From positions 1 to 64,000 of the forward strand of contig CAUJHH010000024.1 in NCBI GenBank assembly GCA_963204725.1: a DNA stretch of 64,000 nucleotides, read 5' to 3'. The position numbers and the translations under genes were made by a program. This stretch comes from Planctomycetota bacterium. Its GTDB lineage: Bacteria > Planctomycetota > Phycisphaerae > Phycisphaerales > UBA1924. This document shows, in pieces, positions 28,587 through 37,055 of the stretch. The notes beneath the pieces were generated by a model. That model searched no databases. It was given only the letters and a program-made list of their open reading frames with translations, and was not told the origin of the DNA. The first letter of the stretch is position 1. The number at the start of each line of letters is the position of its first letter.

Positions 28587-30317
28587 TCAGTGACCCTCGA
28601 CCTGCGTCGAGTTGGCGATCTCGTTGGGTGTGGTGACTCCGGCGAGGATCTTGAGCTTTCCGTCGTACACGAGCGGCCGCATACCGTTGGCCAGGGCCGC
28701 CTTGCGGAGCTCGGAAATCGGGGCGAGTTCGAAGGCCAGATCTCGGATGGCCGAGTTCATGACCATCATCTCGAAGATCGCCTTTCGGCCTCGGTATCCG
28801 GTGTTGTTGCACTCGGCGCACCCGACGGCGGTGTGCACGCGCCCAACGGCCTCTTCCATGGTGATGCCGGTGAGGTTGAGGTACTTCTGATCGATCTCTT
28901 CGGGCTTGGCGATCCGCTTGCAATGCTTGCAGAGCACGCGGATGAGTCGCTGGGCCATGACCGCCTGGATCGAACTGGCGACGAGGAAGGGCTTCATGCC
29001 CATATCGATGAGGCGTGTGATTGCCGAGGGCGCGTCGTTGGTGTGGAGCGTCGAGAAGACCAGGTGGCCGGTGAGCGCGGCCTGGATCGCGATCTCGGCG
29101 ACTTCCTTGTCGCGGATTTCGCCGACGAGGATGATGTTGGGCGCCTGACGCAGCATCGAACGGAGGATCGCTGTGAACGAGAGCCCGATGTGCTCACGCA
29201 CCTGGCACTGGTTGATTCCTTCGAAGTTGTATTCGACCGGGTCCTCGGCGGTGATGATCTTGCGGTCGGGACGATTGAGCACGTCGAGCGCGGAATAGAG
29301 CGTCGTGGTCTTTCCCGAGCCCGTCGGGCCGGTCACGAGGAAGATGCCGTTCGGTCGGCGGATGATCTTGTTGAACATCGCCAGGTTGTCGGCCTCGAAG
29401 CCGAGATTCGCCAATCCGATGCGCACCGAGTCGGGACGCAGGATTCGCAGCACGATCGACTCGCCGTGGTACGCGGGACATGCCGAGACTCGGAAGTCGA
29501 TCGCGGTGCCGTCGACCGGGAGTTTGATGCGACCGTCCTGCGGGATCCGCTTCTCCGCGATGTTGACGCCCGCCATCAGCTTCATGCGGCTCAGCACCGC
29601 GTTCTGCATGCGCTTGGGGAGGTTGTCGCGTTCCATGCAGACGCCGTCGATCCGGTAGCGCAGACGCACGCGATCGGCGAACGGCTCGATGTGGATATCC
29701 GAGGCCCGCATCTTCACGGCCTCGATGATGATTCGATTGCATAGCTTGACGATCGGGGCGTCTTCGGACGCGACGTCGATCGACTTGTCGACCGAGCGGT
29801 CGACCGAGCGATCGATCGAGCGATCGATCGAGTCGGTGACCAGCGAACCGCTGGGGTCGACCATCTTCGGCGCCGAAGAGGGGGACTTGCCCTTGGACTC
29901 AATAAACGCCCGGATCTGCGACTTGGAGGCGACTTTCGGCTCGACCTCGACATTGAGCCGGAAGCGGAGCATGTCCAGTAGTTCCAGATCCATCGGATCA
30001 TGGATCGCGAGCGCAAGCCGGTTGCCGTTCTTGCCGAGCGGCAGGATGGTGTATCGCTTGATCAGGTCTTCGGGGATCGCTTCGAACTCGATCTTTCCGG
30101 AGACGCCGCTGGCGTTCAGATCGATGAATTCCAGGCCGAATTGCTCCGCCAGTGCGCGAGCGACCTGATCCTCCTTGGCAAAGCCGCTCTCGACGAGCGC
30201 TTCCCCCAATCGCTTCCCTGATCCCTTGGCGACCTGGGTCGCCTTTTCGGCCTGGTCCTGGGTGATGACACCCTTGCCGACGAGGATCTCACCCAGTTTC
30301 TTTCTCGATCTTGCCAT
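28587..30317 (-). CDS. Type II/IV assembly ATPase (GspE/PilB), copy 1 of the operon, with tandem-repeat linker
   Basis: 576 aa. Same architecture as the ATPase encoded at 25488-27221: N1 domain (about 1-140), linker, Walker A VTGPTGSGKTTTLYSAL, Asp box TAEDPVEYN, Walker B APNIILVGEIRD, His box FSTLHTNDAPS and a zinc tetracysteine (CKHC, CAEC). The linker at residues 162-181 consists of four-residue SIDR/SVDR/SVDK repeats encoded by a 12-bp tandem repeat. The ATG at 30317 is preferred over a TTG two codons earlier. It is the first gene of the minus-strand cluster. A divergent coaB gene begins 246 bases away, so the operon promoter should lie in that gap. Confidence 0.93.
   Translation of the reverse strand: MARSRKKLGEILVGKGVITQDQAEKATQVAKGSGKRLGEALVESGFAKEDQVARALAEQFGLEFIDLNASGVSGKIEFEAIPEDLIKRYTILPLGKNGNRLALAIHDPMDLELLDMLRFRLNVEVEPKVASKSQIRAFIESKGKSPSSAPKMVDPSGSLVTDSIDRSIDRSVDRSVDKSIDVASEDAPIVKLCNRIIIEAVKMRASDIHIEPFADRVRLRYRIDGVCMERDNLPKRMQNAVLSRMKLMAGVNIAEKRIPQDGRIKLPVDGTAIDFRVSACPAYHGESIVLRILRPDSVRIGLANLGFEADNLAMFNKIIRRPNGIFLVTGPTGSGKTTTLYSALDVLNRPDRKIITAEDPVEYNFEGINQCQVREHIGLSFTAILRSMLRQAPNIILVGEIRDKEVAEIAIQAALTGHLVFSTLHTNDAPSAITRLIDMGMKPFLVASSIQAVMAQRLIRVLCKHCKRIAKPEEIDQKYLNLTGITMEEAVGRVHTAVGCAECNNTGYRGRKAIFEMMVMNSAIRDLAFELAPISELRKAALANGMRPLVYDGKLKILAGVTTPNEIANSTQVEGH
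29775..29834. repeat. 12-bp tandem repeat (five units) inside the ATPase gene
   Basis: Five 12-base units such as GTCGACCGAGCG and ATCGATCGAGCG sit head to tail. They keep the reading frame and encode the S-(I/V)-D-(R/K) linker repeat. Units 2 and 3 are identical and the others differ at a few positions. Gain or loss of whole units would change linker length without a frameshift. Confidence 0.85.
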
Positions 30318-30563
30318 GAACAAAGTCCCGTCGTCGGGCGACGCGTCAGCGCGGCCCGTTCAAGTTCCGATCAGAATCCCACTCGATGGTATCGAGGCCG
30401 CTGTCTCCGAGCGTGCCTCCCAAAGGGGGTCGCATTATGAGAAGTCCGGTTGTGGCGATCAAACGCCTCGGATGCAAAGATGATACGAGAATGAATCGAC
30501 GCTCCGCGCCACGGGTGTGACGCGGGCGACTTTCGGCCGCCCCGGGTCTCCTTGGAGCAGTCC

Positions 30564-31247
30564 GTGCCTGATCCGACACATCCCGGCCGTTCACCGGGAA
30601 AGCTGGTCATCACTGCGGGCCCGACCCACGAGCCCATCGACGCGGTTCGATATATCGGCAACCGATCCTCCGGTCGACTCGGTGTGGCGCTCGCGGATCA
30701 CGCCGCGTCGCTGGGTTGGGTTGTGCGGCTTCTGCTCGGGCCGACGTGCCTGAGTCCATCCGATTCGCGTGTGGAGGTCGTTCGGTTCCGCACGACGGCA
30801 GAGCTGGAAAGCGCTCTCTCGAGTCACGCGCCCTGGTGCGACGTGCTCGTCATGGCGGCGGCGGTGGCCGACTATCGTCCGTGTATCGCACCCGACATGC
30901 TCCGAGGGAAGCACAGACGTGTAGCGGGCGGCATGACCATCGAGCTCGAAGCGACGCCCGACCTGCTTGCGGCGTGCGCGGAAGTTCGCAAGCCCGGGCA
31001 AACATTTGTCGGATTCGCTCTGGAGCAGCGTGATCAGCTCCTGGCTTCCGCTCGATCGAAGCTGCAGAGGAAGTCGCTCGACATGATCGTTGCCAACCCG
31101 CTGGAGACCATGGACGGTCTGGCGATCGAAGCCATCGTGCTCACAAAGGGCGGCGGGGAGCACCGCACGCCCGGCACAATCTCGAAAGAACACTTCGCCC
31201 CCTGGCTCATGGGCATCATCGCGGAGCATCGACATGCCCAGTCCTGA
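30564..31247 (+). CDS. coaB: Phosphopantothenate-cysteine ligase (CoaB), stand-alone domain
   Basis: 227 aa. Second step of coenzyme A synthesis from pantothenate: joins cysteine to 4'-phosphopantothenate. The N-terminal nucleotide-binding motif KLVITAGPTHEPIDAVRYIGNRSSGRLG is the CoaB signature (split here: ITAGPTHEPID and NRSSGRLG). The MAAAVADYRP and VANPLETMDG regions are also conserved. It lacks the CoaC decarboxylase part that is fused in most bacteria, so coaC must be elsewhere. The start is GTG at 30564, with GGAG six bases upstream; a TTG at 30552 is possible. Its 3' end overlaps the next gene by 14 bases. Confidence 0.88.
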   Translation: MPDPTHPGRSPGKLVITAGPTHEPIDAVRYIGNRSSGRLGVALADHAASLGWVVRLLLGPTCLSPSDSRVEVVRFRTTAELESALSSHAPWCDVLVMAAAVADYRPCIAPDMLRGKHRRVAGGMTIELEATPDLLAACAEVRKPGQTFVGFALEQRDQLLASARSKLQRKSLDMIVANPLETMDGLAIEAIVLTKGGGEHRTPGTISKEHFAPWLMGIIAEHRHAQS

Positions 31248-32979
31248 CAAGAGACCCAGCGTCCGTCGTGTGAAGCCCCCGTCCAGAGGCGGCGCGGGCC
31301 CGCTCGCAAAGAAGGGGCCTCCCCCGAAGAAGCTCGAGGTTGGACGCGGCTCGCGGCGCATCACGCTTCCTGCCGGGCTCGCGATCATCCACGAGGATCG
31401 GGACCTCATCGTGGTGGACAAGCCCGCGGGCTTGCTGTCGGTCGCGGCCCCGGGCGAGAAGAAGAAGTACAGCGTGTTCGACACGCTCAAGGCGATGGCG
31501 CGGTCACGGGGCGGACGAGACGCTCGCGTGTATGTCATCCATCGGCTGGACCAGGAGGCTTCGGGGCTGCTCGTGTTTGCGAAGACGGAGCGTGCGTTCT
31601 CTGTCTTGAAGGAGGATTTCCGTTCCAAACGGGTGCACCGGCTCTATCAGGCGGTCGTCGAGGGCACGCTGCTTCCCGACGCGCCCGGCGAGGCGATGGG
31701 GACCATCCAGAGCCTGATCCGTGAACGCCCGGATGGGTCGGTCGAGTCGCTTCCCGCGTTGTCCGGCGTCGCGCCTGCCTCCGAGGAAGGCGGCAACGAG
31801 ATTCCGCGTCTGGCGATCACGCACTATCGTGTGCTTGCACGAGGCAACGGTCGCACGCTCGCCCAGGTGCGGCTCGAGACCGGTCGGAAGCATCAGATCC
31901 GAATCCATATGGCCTCGATCGGGCACGCGATCACGGGTGACCCGCGCTACGGCAAGGCCGGCGGCCCGCTCGGTCGCCTGGGATTGCACGCGACCGAGCT
32001 CGGTTTCCGACACCCCGGAACCGGCGAGACCGTCAAGTTTGCCAGTCCCGCACCGACAACGTTCTGGAAGGCTGCGGGCACGGATGCGCCAGCGGATCGC
32101 GGCCCTCGCACCGTTGTGGCCCCGACACCGACGCGCGAGAAGGTCACCACCGGCTCGTGGGACCACGTCGCACAGTGGTACGACGGCCTGATCGAGGACC
32201 GGGGGAGCGACCTCTATTCGACGGTCATCATGCCCGGCTCGCTGGGGCTTCTGGCACCCAAGCCGGGAGATCGGGTTCTCGATCTTGCGTGCGGGCAGGG
32301 CGTGCTCTGCCGCTCGCTTGCGGCGATCGGCGCAAAGGTAACCGGCGTCGATGGCTCGCCTCAGTTGATCGAGGCGGCGCGGGCGCGCGGCGGTCCGATC
32401 GAGTACACGGTTGGCGACGCACGCGAGCTCTCGCCGATGGCGCTCCGCGACTTTGACGCTGTCGCGTGCATCATGGCGCTCATGAACATGGACCCGCTCG
32501 AGCCGGTGATCCGCGGGTGCGCCGATGCGTTGAAGCCTAGGGGGCGGCTCGTCGCGGTGATGCTCCACCCTGCGTTTCGCGCGCCGGGTCAGACTCGCTG
32601 GGGATGGGACGAGGGGGACGATTCTCCCGCGACGGGGCGGGTGCGGCGACCGGGACCGCCCGCGCGACGCGAGCACGTCGGCCTGCAATACCGGCGCATC
32701 GATGGCTATCTGACGCATGGCATGCGAGAGATCGTGATGAACCCTGGGGATGTCGCTGCGGGACAGGAGCCGGTCATGACGCTGACGTATCACCGGCCGC
32801 TCCAGACGTATGTGCGGTTGCTGCATGACGCGGGGATGCTCATCGAGACGATCGAGGAATGGCCCAGTTCGCGCACGAGCAAGCCGGGTCCCAGGGCACA
32901 CGAGGAGAACCGCGCGCGGCGCGAAATCCCGATGTTCCTCGCGATCAGCGCGATCAAGCGTGGGTCGTTCGAAGGGTGA
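31234..32979 (+). CDS. Fusion of RluA-family pseudouridine synthase and class I methyltransferase
   Basis: 581 aa. Residues about 1-40 are a basic, Pro-rich tail. Residues about 45-285 form an RluA/RsuA-type pseudouridine synthase with catalytic Asp106 in IHRLDQEASGLLVFAK, plus RVHRLYQAVVEG and LETGRKHQIRIHMASIGHAI. Residues about 305-581 form a SAM-dependent methyltransferase with motif I VLDLACGQGVLC (Asp350) and GVDGSPQLIEAAR. The two enzymes are joined by a short linker (about 285-305) in one uninterrupted frame. The target is unknown; dual RNA modification is inference. The start at 31234 lies within the end of coaB, suggesting coupled translation. It converges on truD with only 13 bases between the stops. 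Confidence 0.85.
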   Translation: MPSPDKRPSVRRVKPPSRGGAGPLAKKGPPPKKLEVGRGSRRITLPAGLAIIHEDRDLIVVDKPAGLLSVAAPGEKKKYSVFDTLKAMARSRGGRDARVYVIHRLDQEASGLLVFAKTERAFSVLKEDFRSKRVHRLYQAVVEGTLLPDAPGEAMGTIQSLIRERPDGSVESLPALSGVAPASEEGGNEIPRLAITHYRVLARGNGRTLAQVRLETGRKHQIRIHMASIGHAITGDPRYGKAGGPLGRLGLHATELGFRHPGTGETVKFASPAPTTFWKAAGTDAPADRGPRTVVAPTPTREKVTTGSWDHVAQWYDGLIEDRGSDLYSTVIMPGSLGLLAPKPGDRVLDLACGQGVLCRSLAAIGAKVTGVDGSPQLIEAARARGGPIEYTVGDARELSPMALRDFDAVACIMALMNMDPLEPVIRGCADALKPRGRLVAVMLHPAFRAPGQTRWGWDEGDDSPATGRVRRPGPPARREHVGLQYRRIDGYLTHGMREIVMNPGDVAAGQEPVMTLTYHRPLQTYVRLLHDAGMLIETIEEWPSSRTSKPGPRAHEENRARREIPMFLAISAIKRGSFEG

Positions 32980-32992
32980 CCAATCGCGCGGC

Positions 32993-34171
32993 TCAACAGC
33001 CGAGTTCGCGGAGCAACACCGTCGCGTAGGAGCCGCGCGGCAATGAAAACGAGAGGCGAATGGCCCGCCGCTTGGAGCTGCGCGCTGCCGCGAATTCATC
33101 TTCAAAGGGCTCCGAAAGGACCGTGCCCGACGCTCGCACATACAGCGGCCGCGTTACCACACCGAATGCGGGGCGCCGCAGTCCCGGGATCGTCATGGAT
33201 TCAGGAGTAAGGCCTTCGGATGCGAGAGTCTCCTGGGCAGCTGTGGCCCATGGACCCTCGATGACAACGCCTGGGCCGAGGGTCGGAATCGACAAATCGA
33301 GGAGGGCATTCGAATCGTTTGGGCCGTGCATGGCGTGGCCCTCGATGAATCGATCCGCGATGAGATTCCAGAGCCACGATTGGTATGCCTCGACGCACAT
33401 CTTCTGCGTGAGTTCGGGGAGCGAAGCGAATGCCGCACGAAAGTCTGCTCCCGACGCGAGCACCTCGATCGCGCGTCGCTCTGGGCACTTGGGTGCATCG
33501 GCGAGGATCTCGCTCCAGCGCCCCCACTTCTCGGACGCTACCCGCGTCAGCGTGCGACGGACACCGGAGTCCTTTCTCGCGGGTGTCGCGATCAGAAGTT
33601 TCATGGCACCCTCGAAGTTGCCGGCAATGAGTGAGCGAGCGGCAAAGCCCTTTCCGTGGCGCGCCGAGCCAAATCTCTGCTCGCCAAACAGGTTGACAAT
33701 CAGGAGTGCCCGGTCGTCACGAGGATCTTTCAATCGCGCTATGGCGTTGCGCACAGATTCGACGTCGGCATCGTCCATGGCGCGGATCACGATCTCGAAG
33801 TGATTGCTCTCGATCCAGCCCGCAACGGCTGGCGAGGTGGCCCAGCCAATCAGTTCCGCCTCGAATCCATCGGTTGAGCGATCACCGATGCGCCTCACGA
33901 GACGCATGGGATCCCGAACGCCGGCGGCGGTCAGGTGTTGCTTCGTGGCCGCGTGTTTGTCCTTCAATCCCGCGTACGAGACGTCGCCGGTACGCACGCC
34001 AATTGCTTTGGCGAGTCTCGCGGCGGCTTCCGGCGTCGTCAGCGAGACCTTGGTCACTCGAAAGACCGCGATGCCCCGTTTGGGCCCTGGGAGTTCCGCG
34101 ATGGCGCCCGACGACACGGAGGTCAGGCACTCTTCGACGCGAAAGTCGTCTGGCTGGCGTCTGATGACCAC
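32993..34171 (-). CDS. truD: tRNA pseudouridine synthase D
   Basis: 392 aa. Forms pseudouridine 13 in tRNA-Glu. The TruD hallmarks are visible: RRQPDDFRVEECL near the N-terminus, the catalytic motif YAGLKDKHAATKQ (Asp in GLKD), NLFGEQRFG and YQSWLWN. The start taken is GTG at 34171, four bases past the stop of the FecCD permease gene, with a G-run upstream in the end of that gene; a TTG at 34234 would overlap the permease gene by 59 bases. Slightly longer than the E. coli enzyme. Confidence 0.9.
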   Translation of the reverse strand: MVIRRQPDDFRVEECLTSVSSGAIAELPGPKRGIAVFRVTKVSLTTPEAAARLAKAIGVRTGDVSYAGLKDKHAATKQHLTAAGVRDPMRLVRRIGDRSTDGFEAELIGWATSPAVAGWIESNHFEIVIRAMDDADVESVRNAIARLKDPRDDRALLIVNLFGEQRFGSARHGKGFAARSLIAGNFEGAMKLLIATPARKDSGVRRTLTRVASEKWGRWSEILADAPKCPERRAIEVLASGADFRAAFASLPELTQKMCVEAYQSWLWNLIADRFIEGHAMHGPNDSNALLDLSIPTLGPGVVIEGPWATAAQETLASEGLTPESMTIPGLRRPAFGVVTRPLYVRASGTVLSEPFEDEFAAARSSKRRAIRLSFSLPRGSYATVLLRELGC

Positions 34172-34175
34172 GTTT

Positions 34176-35219
34176 TTACGCCCCCCACGCGCCGACGCCA
34201 CGTCGGAGCATGGCGACAAGAATGGGCGCACCAACCAGCGCCGTCACAACTCCGACGGGCAAGCGACCATATTGGAAGCTGACGCAGCGAACGACGATGT
34301 CGGACGTCACGAGCATGAGGGCGCCGGCGAGGAGCGTCCCGATCAGGAGCGGACGGTGCGAGGGTCCCATCGCCGAGCGGACGAGATGCGGGCAGACCAG
34401 ACCGACGAATCCGATCGGGCCTCCGAAGACCACGGCGACCGAGGTCAGGACGCCTGCGAGCACAAACATCCACACTCTCAGCTTCCTGACGCGAACTCCC
34501 ACCGACAAGGCCTCCTCGTCGGACATCGAAGCCGCGTCGAGAGACGGCCCGAACGCCATCGCCAGACCCGTCGCGGCGCCGACGATGCCCGCTCCGATGC
34601 CAACGATCCATCCCGGCAACTGTTCGTCGAGTGAGCCGATCATCCATCGGATTGCCGGACGAGCCGGGTCGGGCGGCATGAGATGCTGGATCACCATGCC
34701 GATGCTGGTTGCGACGATGCCGACGGCGACACCGATGAGCACCATGGCGATCGGATCGCTCCGACCGCCTCGGCGCGCCAGCGAGCCGACGAGGCCGAGC
34801 GTGACAAGCGCGCCGGCGAGCGCGGCGGGACCAAACAGCAGGGGCGACAGCGTCTGGCCTGCGATGAACGACGCGAACGAAGCTACGAGTACGCCGAGGC
34901 CAGCACCCGATGCGACGCCCGTCAGATCGGGCGAGGCCAAGGGATTGCGCAGGAAGGTCTGAAGGAGGACGCCGGCCACCGCAAGCGCGCCCCCGCAGAC
35001 ACAGGCCATGGCGGCGCGATGCCACCGCAATCCGAGCACCTGGGGATCACCGGGCCAAGCCAATTCGCCCATGCCGAGCATCAGGCGCGCCATCACCGCA
35101 ACGACCAGCCCGATCGCGAGCAAAGGGACAACGGCTTTGGGGCGTCGGCTCACATCTGGAGCGTACGTTACCGGCTGTCCGCCTGAGAAGGGGCGAAGAG
35201 GTGTCCCGAGGACTATCAT
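34176..35219 (-). CDS. FecCD-type iron/cobalamin ABC transporter permease
   Basis: 347 aa, about ten membrane helices. FecCD/BtuC family permeases import iron-siderophores, haem or vitamin B12. Diagnostic motifs are the LQTFLRNPLASPDLTGVASGAGLG region, the central GxSxGM-like helices and the C-terminal FGGPIGFVGLVCPHLVRSAMGPSHR, which includes the loop that contacts the ATPase. The ATPase and binding protein genes are not adjacent. ATG at 35219 has a G-rich Shine-Dalgarno upstream. It is divergent from atpC with a 46-base gap and is followed at once by truD. Substrate is undetermined; vitamin B12 would suit the B12-dependent gene at 40.4 kb, but that is speculation. Confidence 0.88.
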   Translation of the reverse strand: MIVLGTPLRPFSGGQPVTYAPDVSRRPKAVVPLLAIGLVVAVMARLMLGMGELAWPGDPQVLGLRWHRAAMACVCGGALAVAGVLLQTFLRNPLASPDLTGVASGAGLGVLVASFASFIAGQTLSPLLFGPAALAGALVTLGLVGSLARRGGRSDPIAMVLIGVAVGIVATSIGMVIQHLMPPDPARPAIRWMIGSLDEQLPGWIVGIGAGIVGAATGLAMAFGPSLDAASMSDEEALSVGVRVRKLRVWMFVLAGVLTSVAVVFGGPIGFVGLVCPHLVRSAMGPSHRPLLIGTLLAGALMLVTSDIVVRCVSFQYGRLPVGVVTALVGAPILVAMLRRGVGAWGA

Positions 35220-35265
35220 CGTGCCCCCCGCTCTCTGGCGGATGGGCACGTTTCGGAGCAGATGC

Positions 35266-35712
35266 ATGGCTTCCAAGACCTTTCGTTGCCGCCTTGTGAC
35301 CCCCACCGAGTCGCTGCTCGACGAGCAGGTGGCGTACGCGTCGATTCCGGCGTGGGACGGCCTCTTCGGCATCCTGCCCGGTCGCGCCCCGATCGTGGCA
35401 CGGCTCGGGCTTGGTGAACTGTCCCTTCGCTTCCCCGAGGGCGGAGCGGCTGGCGGCACACGGTCGTATCTCGTCGATGGCGGATTCGCTCAGATGGCTG
35501 GCGACACGCTCACGATCCTCGCGGAACGCGCGACCCCGACCGAGACGCTGGTCGAAGCGAGCGCACAGGCCGAACTGGACGCGGCATCGAAGAAGACCGT
35601 GGGAGCCAACGCGACGGACCGACAGGCAGAGCTTGAACGGATCAACCGCGAGAAGCGGCGTGCGGCCCTCGCGGTCCGGCTGGCTCGCGCTGGGCGCGGC
35701 AAGGGCATCTGA
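35266..35712 (+). CDS. atpC: F-type ATP synthase epsilon subunit (isolated atpC)
   Basis: 148 aa. Epsilon subunit of the rotor stalk of F1, which couples and inhibits ATP hydrolysis. The N-terminal beta-sandwich is clear (FRCRLVTPTESLLDEQV, SIPAWDGLFGILPGRAP), followed by the two-helix C-terminal domain (about 100-145, ending LERINREKRRAALAVRL). GGAG eight bases before ATG at 35266. It is normally the last gene of the atp operon next to atpD, but here no other atp gene is near; neighbours are a divergent FecCD permease and a convergent smpB. Confidence 0.88.
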   Translation: MASKTFRCRLVTPTESLLDEQVAYASIPAWDGLFGILPGRAPIVARLGLGELSLRFPEGGAAGGTRSYLVDGGFAQMAGDTLTILAERATPTETLVEASAQAELDAASKKTVGANATDRQAELERINREKRRAALAVRLARAGRGKGI

Positions 35713-35743
35713 ACCCGACCGGCCTCCTCGGACACGGATCCGA

Positions 35744-36223
35744 TCAGATCCGCTTTCGCGTCATTGCGCGATCGATGTCTCGTTTCGCCTCGCGCTCTGC
35801 GATGCTGTGTCGCTTGTCGTGCGCAGCCTTGCCCTCGGCCATGCCGATGAGGACTTTGGCATAGCCGCTCTTGAAGTAGAGGCGCAGCGGCACGATTGTC
35901 ATGCCCTTTTGCATGACCTGGCGGTAGAGCTTCAGGATCTCGGCCTTGTGAGCCAGCAGGGTCCGGGCGCGATCCGGGGCGTGCTGGCGGCTGCCTGCCG
36001 GCGCGTACTCCCCCACGGTCATGCCGAACAGCAGCAGTCGGGGCGGGTTCGGTTCGACCTTGACGTAGCCCTCGGTGAGTGAGCAATTGCCCGCCCGAAT
36101 CGGCTTGACCTCGGTGCCGTCGAGGACGATCCCGGCCTCCAACGTGTCATGGATGAAATAATCGAACCGCGCTCTGCGGTTCTCGATCACGGGCGTGTCG
36201 TTCTTGGCTTTCTTGCCGGACAT
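35744..36223 (-). CDS. smpB: tmRNA-binding protein SmpB
   Basis: 159 aa. Binds tmRNA and is needed for trans-translation of stalled ribosomes. Family motifs are visible: NRRARFDYFIHDTLEAGIVL, GTEVKPIRAGNCSLTEGYV, HAPDRARTLLAHKAEILKL and the C-terminal basic tail KRDIDRAMTRKRI that inserts in the decoding region. The ATG at 36223 (MSGKKAKND) is the natural start; the longer open frame upstream covers intergenic and antisense sequence. It converges with atpC and diverges from a membrane protein gene. Confidence 0.94.
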   Translation of the reverse strand: MSGKKAKNDTPVIENRRARFDYFIHDTLEAGIVLDGTEVKPIRAGNCSLTEGYVKVEPNPPRLLLFGMTVGEYAPAGSRQHAPDRARTLLAHKAEILKLYRQVMQKGMTIVPLRLYFKSGYAKVLIGMAEGKAAHDKRHSIAEREAKRDIDRAMTRKRI

Positions 36224-36326
36224 GGCTGGGGTGAAACTCCGGGGACGATCCGGGCAACGATACGCACAGGGTTCACGGTCGCACGCCTTTCGGTACGCTC
36301 TTGCGAGCGGAGGTCCAGACCCGACC

Positions 36327-37055
36327 ATGGAGAGATCGCTCGTTATCCTTGTCGTGATCGCCGTCGTGGTGGGCATCATCGCCCTGGCGATCCACGCCCA
36401 CAAACTCGAGCAGATGCGCCTGGCGGCACTCCGCGAATTCGCGGCGTCGATGGGCTGGACATTCGATACGAGACGGAATCCGAGCCACGATGACCGGTTC
36501 CCGCAGTTTGCCGCGTTTCGACGGGGAGACAACCGCTACGCCTTCAATACCCTGTCGGGTTCCACGACCATCGATGGCCGGACGTATCAGGCCCGGATGG
36601 GCGATTACCACTACCAGATCACTCGGTCGAACGGCAAAACGACCACGACAACCCATTACACGTTCAGCTATCTGATCCTGACGACGCCGTTTTCAACGAT
36701 CCCGGAAACACGGATCCGCCGCGAGGGCTTTCTCGACAAGGTTGCGGGGGCCCTCGGATTCGACGACATCGACTTTGAATCGGCAGAGTTCAGCCGCAAG
36801 TTCCACGTTTCCGGGCGCGACAAGCGCTTCGCGTACGACCTTGTGACGCCGCAGATGATGGAGTACTTGATGTCGGCAATGCCCGGCGAGATTTGTCTCG
36901 CGAATGGATGTTTCCTGATCACGGACGGCACCTCGCGATGGGAGCCGACGAACTATCCGGTCATGCTCTCCTGGGCGACGCAATTCATTGAACTCTGGCC
37001 CCGACATGTCGTCCAGTCGCTTGATGATGCCTCCTCTGCTAGGAGAACACTGTGA
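36327..37055 (+). CDS. Membrane-anchored protein of unknown function linked to lemA
   Basis: 242 aa. One N-terminal membrane helix (MERSLVILVVIAVVVGIIALAIHAHK) and a large soluble domain with GWTFD, DRFPQFAAFRRGDNRYAFN and IRREGFLDKVAGALGFDDIDFESAEFSRKF (quoted in parts). The sequence pattern, with a long domain that ends in a region about amino acid use for size and a WP motif, resembles uncharacterised proteins found next to lemA. It overlaps the lemA-like gene by four bases (GTGA), so they are probably made together. No enzymatic motif is seen. GGAGG lies 13 bases before the ATG, which is unusually far. Confidence 0.68.
   Translation: MERSLVILVVIAVVVGIIALAIHAHKLEQMRLAALREFAASMGWTFDTRRNPSHDDRFPQFAAFRRGDNRYAFNTLSGSTTIDGRTYQARMGDYHYQITRSNGKTTTTTHYTFSYLILTTPFSTIPETRIRREGFLDKVAGALGFDDIDFESAEFSRKFHVSGRDKRFAYDLVTPQMMEYLMSAMPGEICLANGCFLITDGTSRWEPTNYPVMLSWATQFIELWPRHVVQSLDDASSARRTL

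Noticed and set aside
29775-29834. CRISPR-like repeat
   Set aside because: The units are 12 bp, have no spacers and lie in frame within a coding sequence. No other array of spaced direct repeats was noticed in the window.
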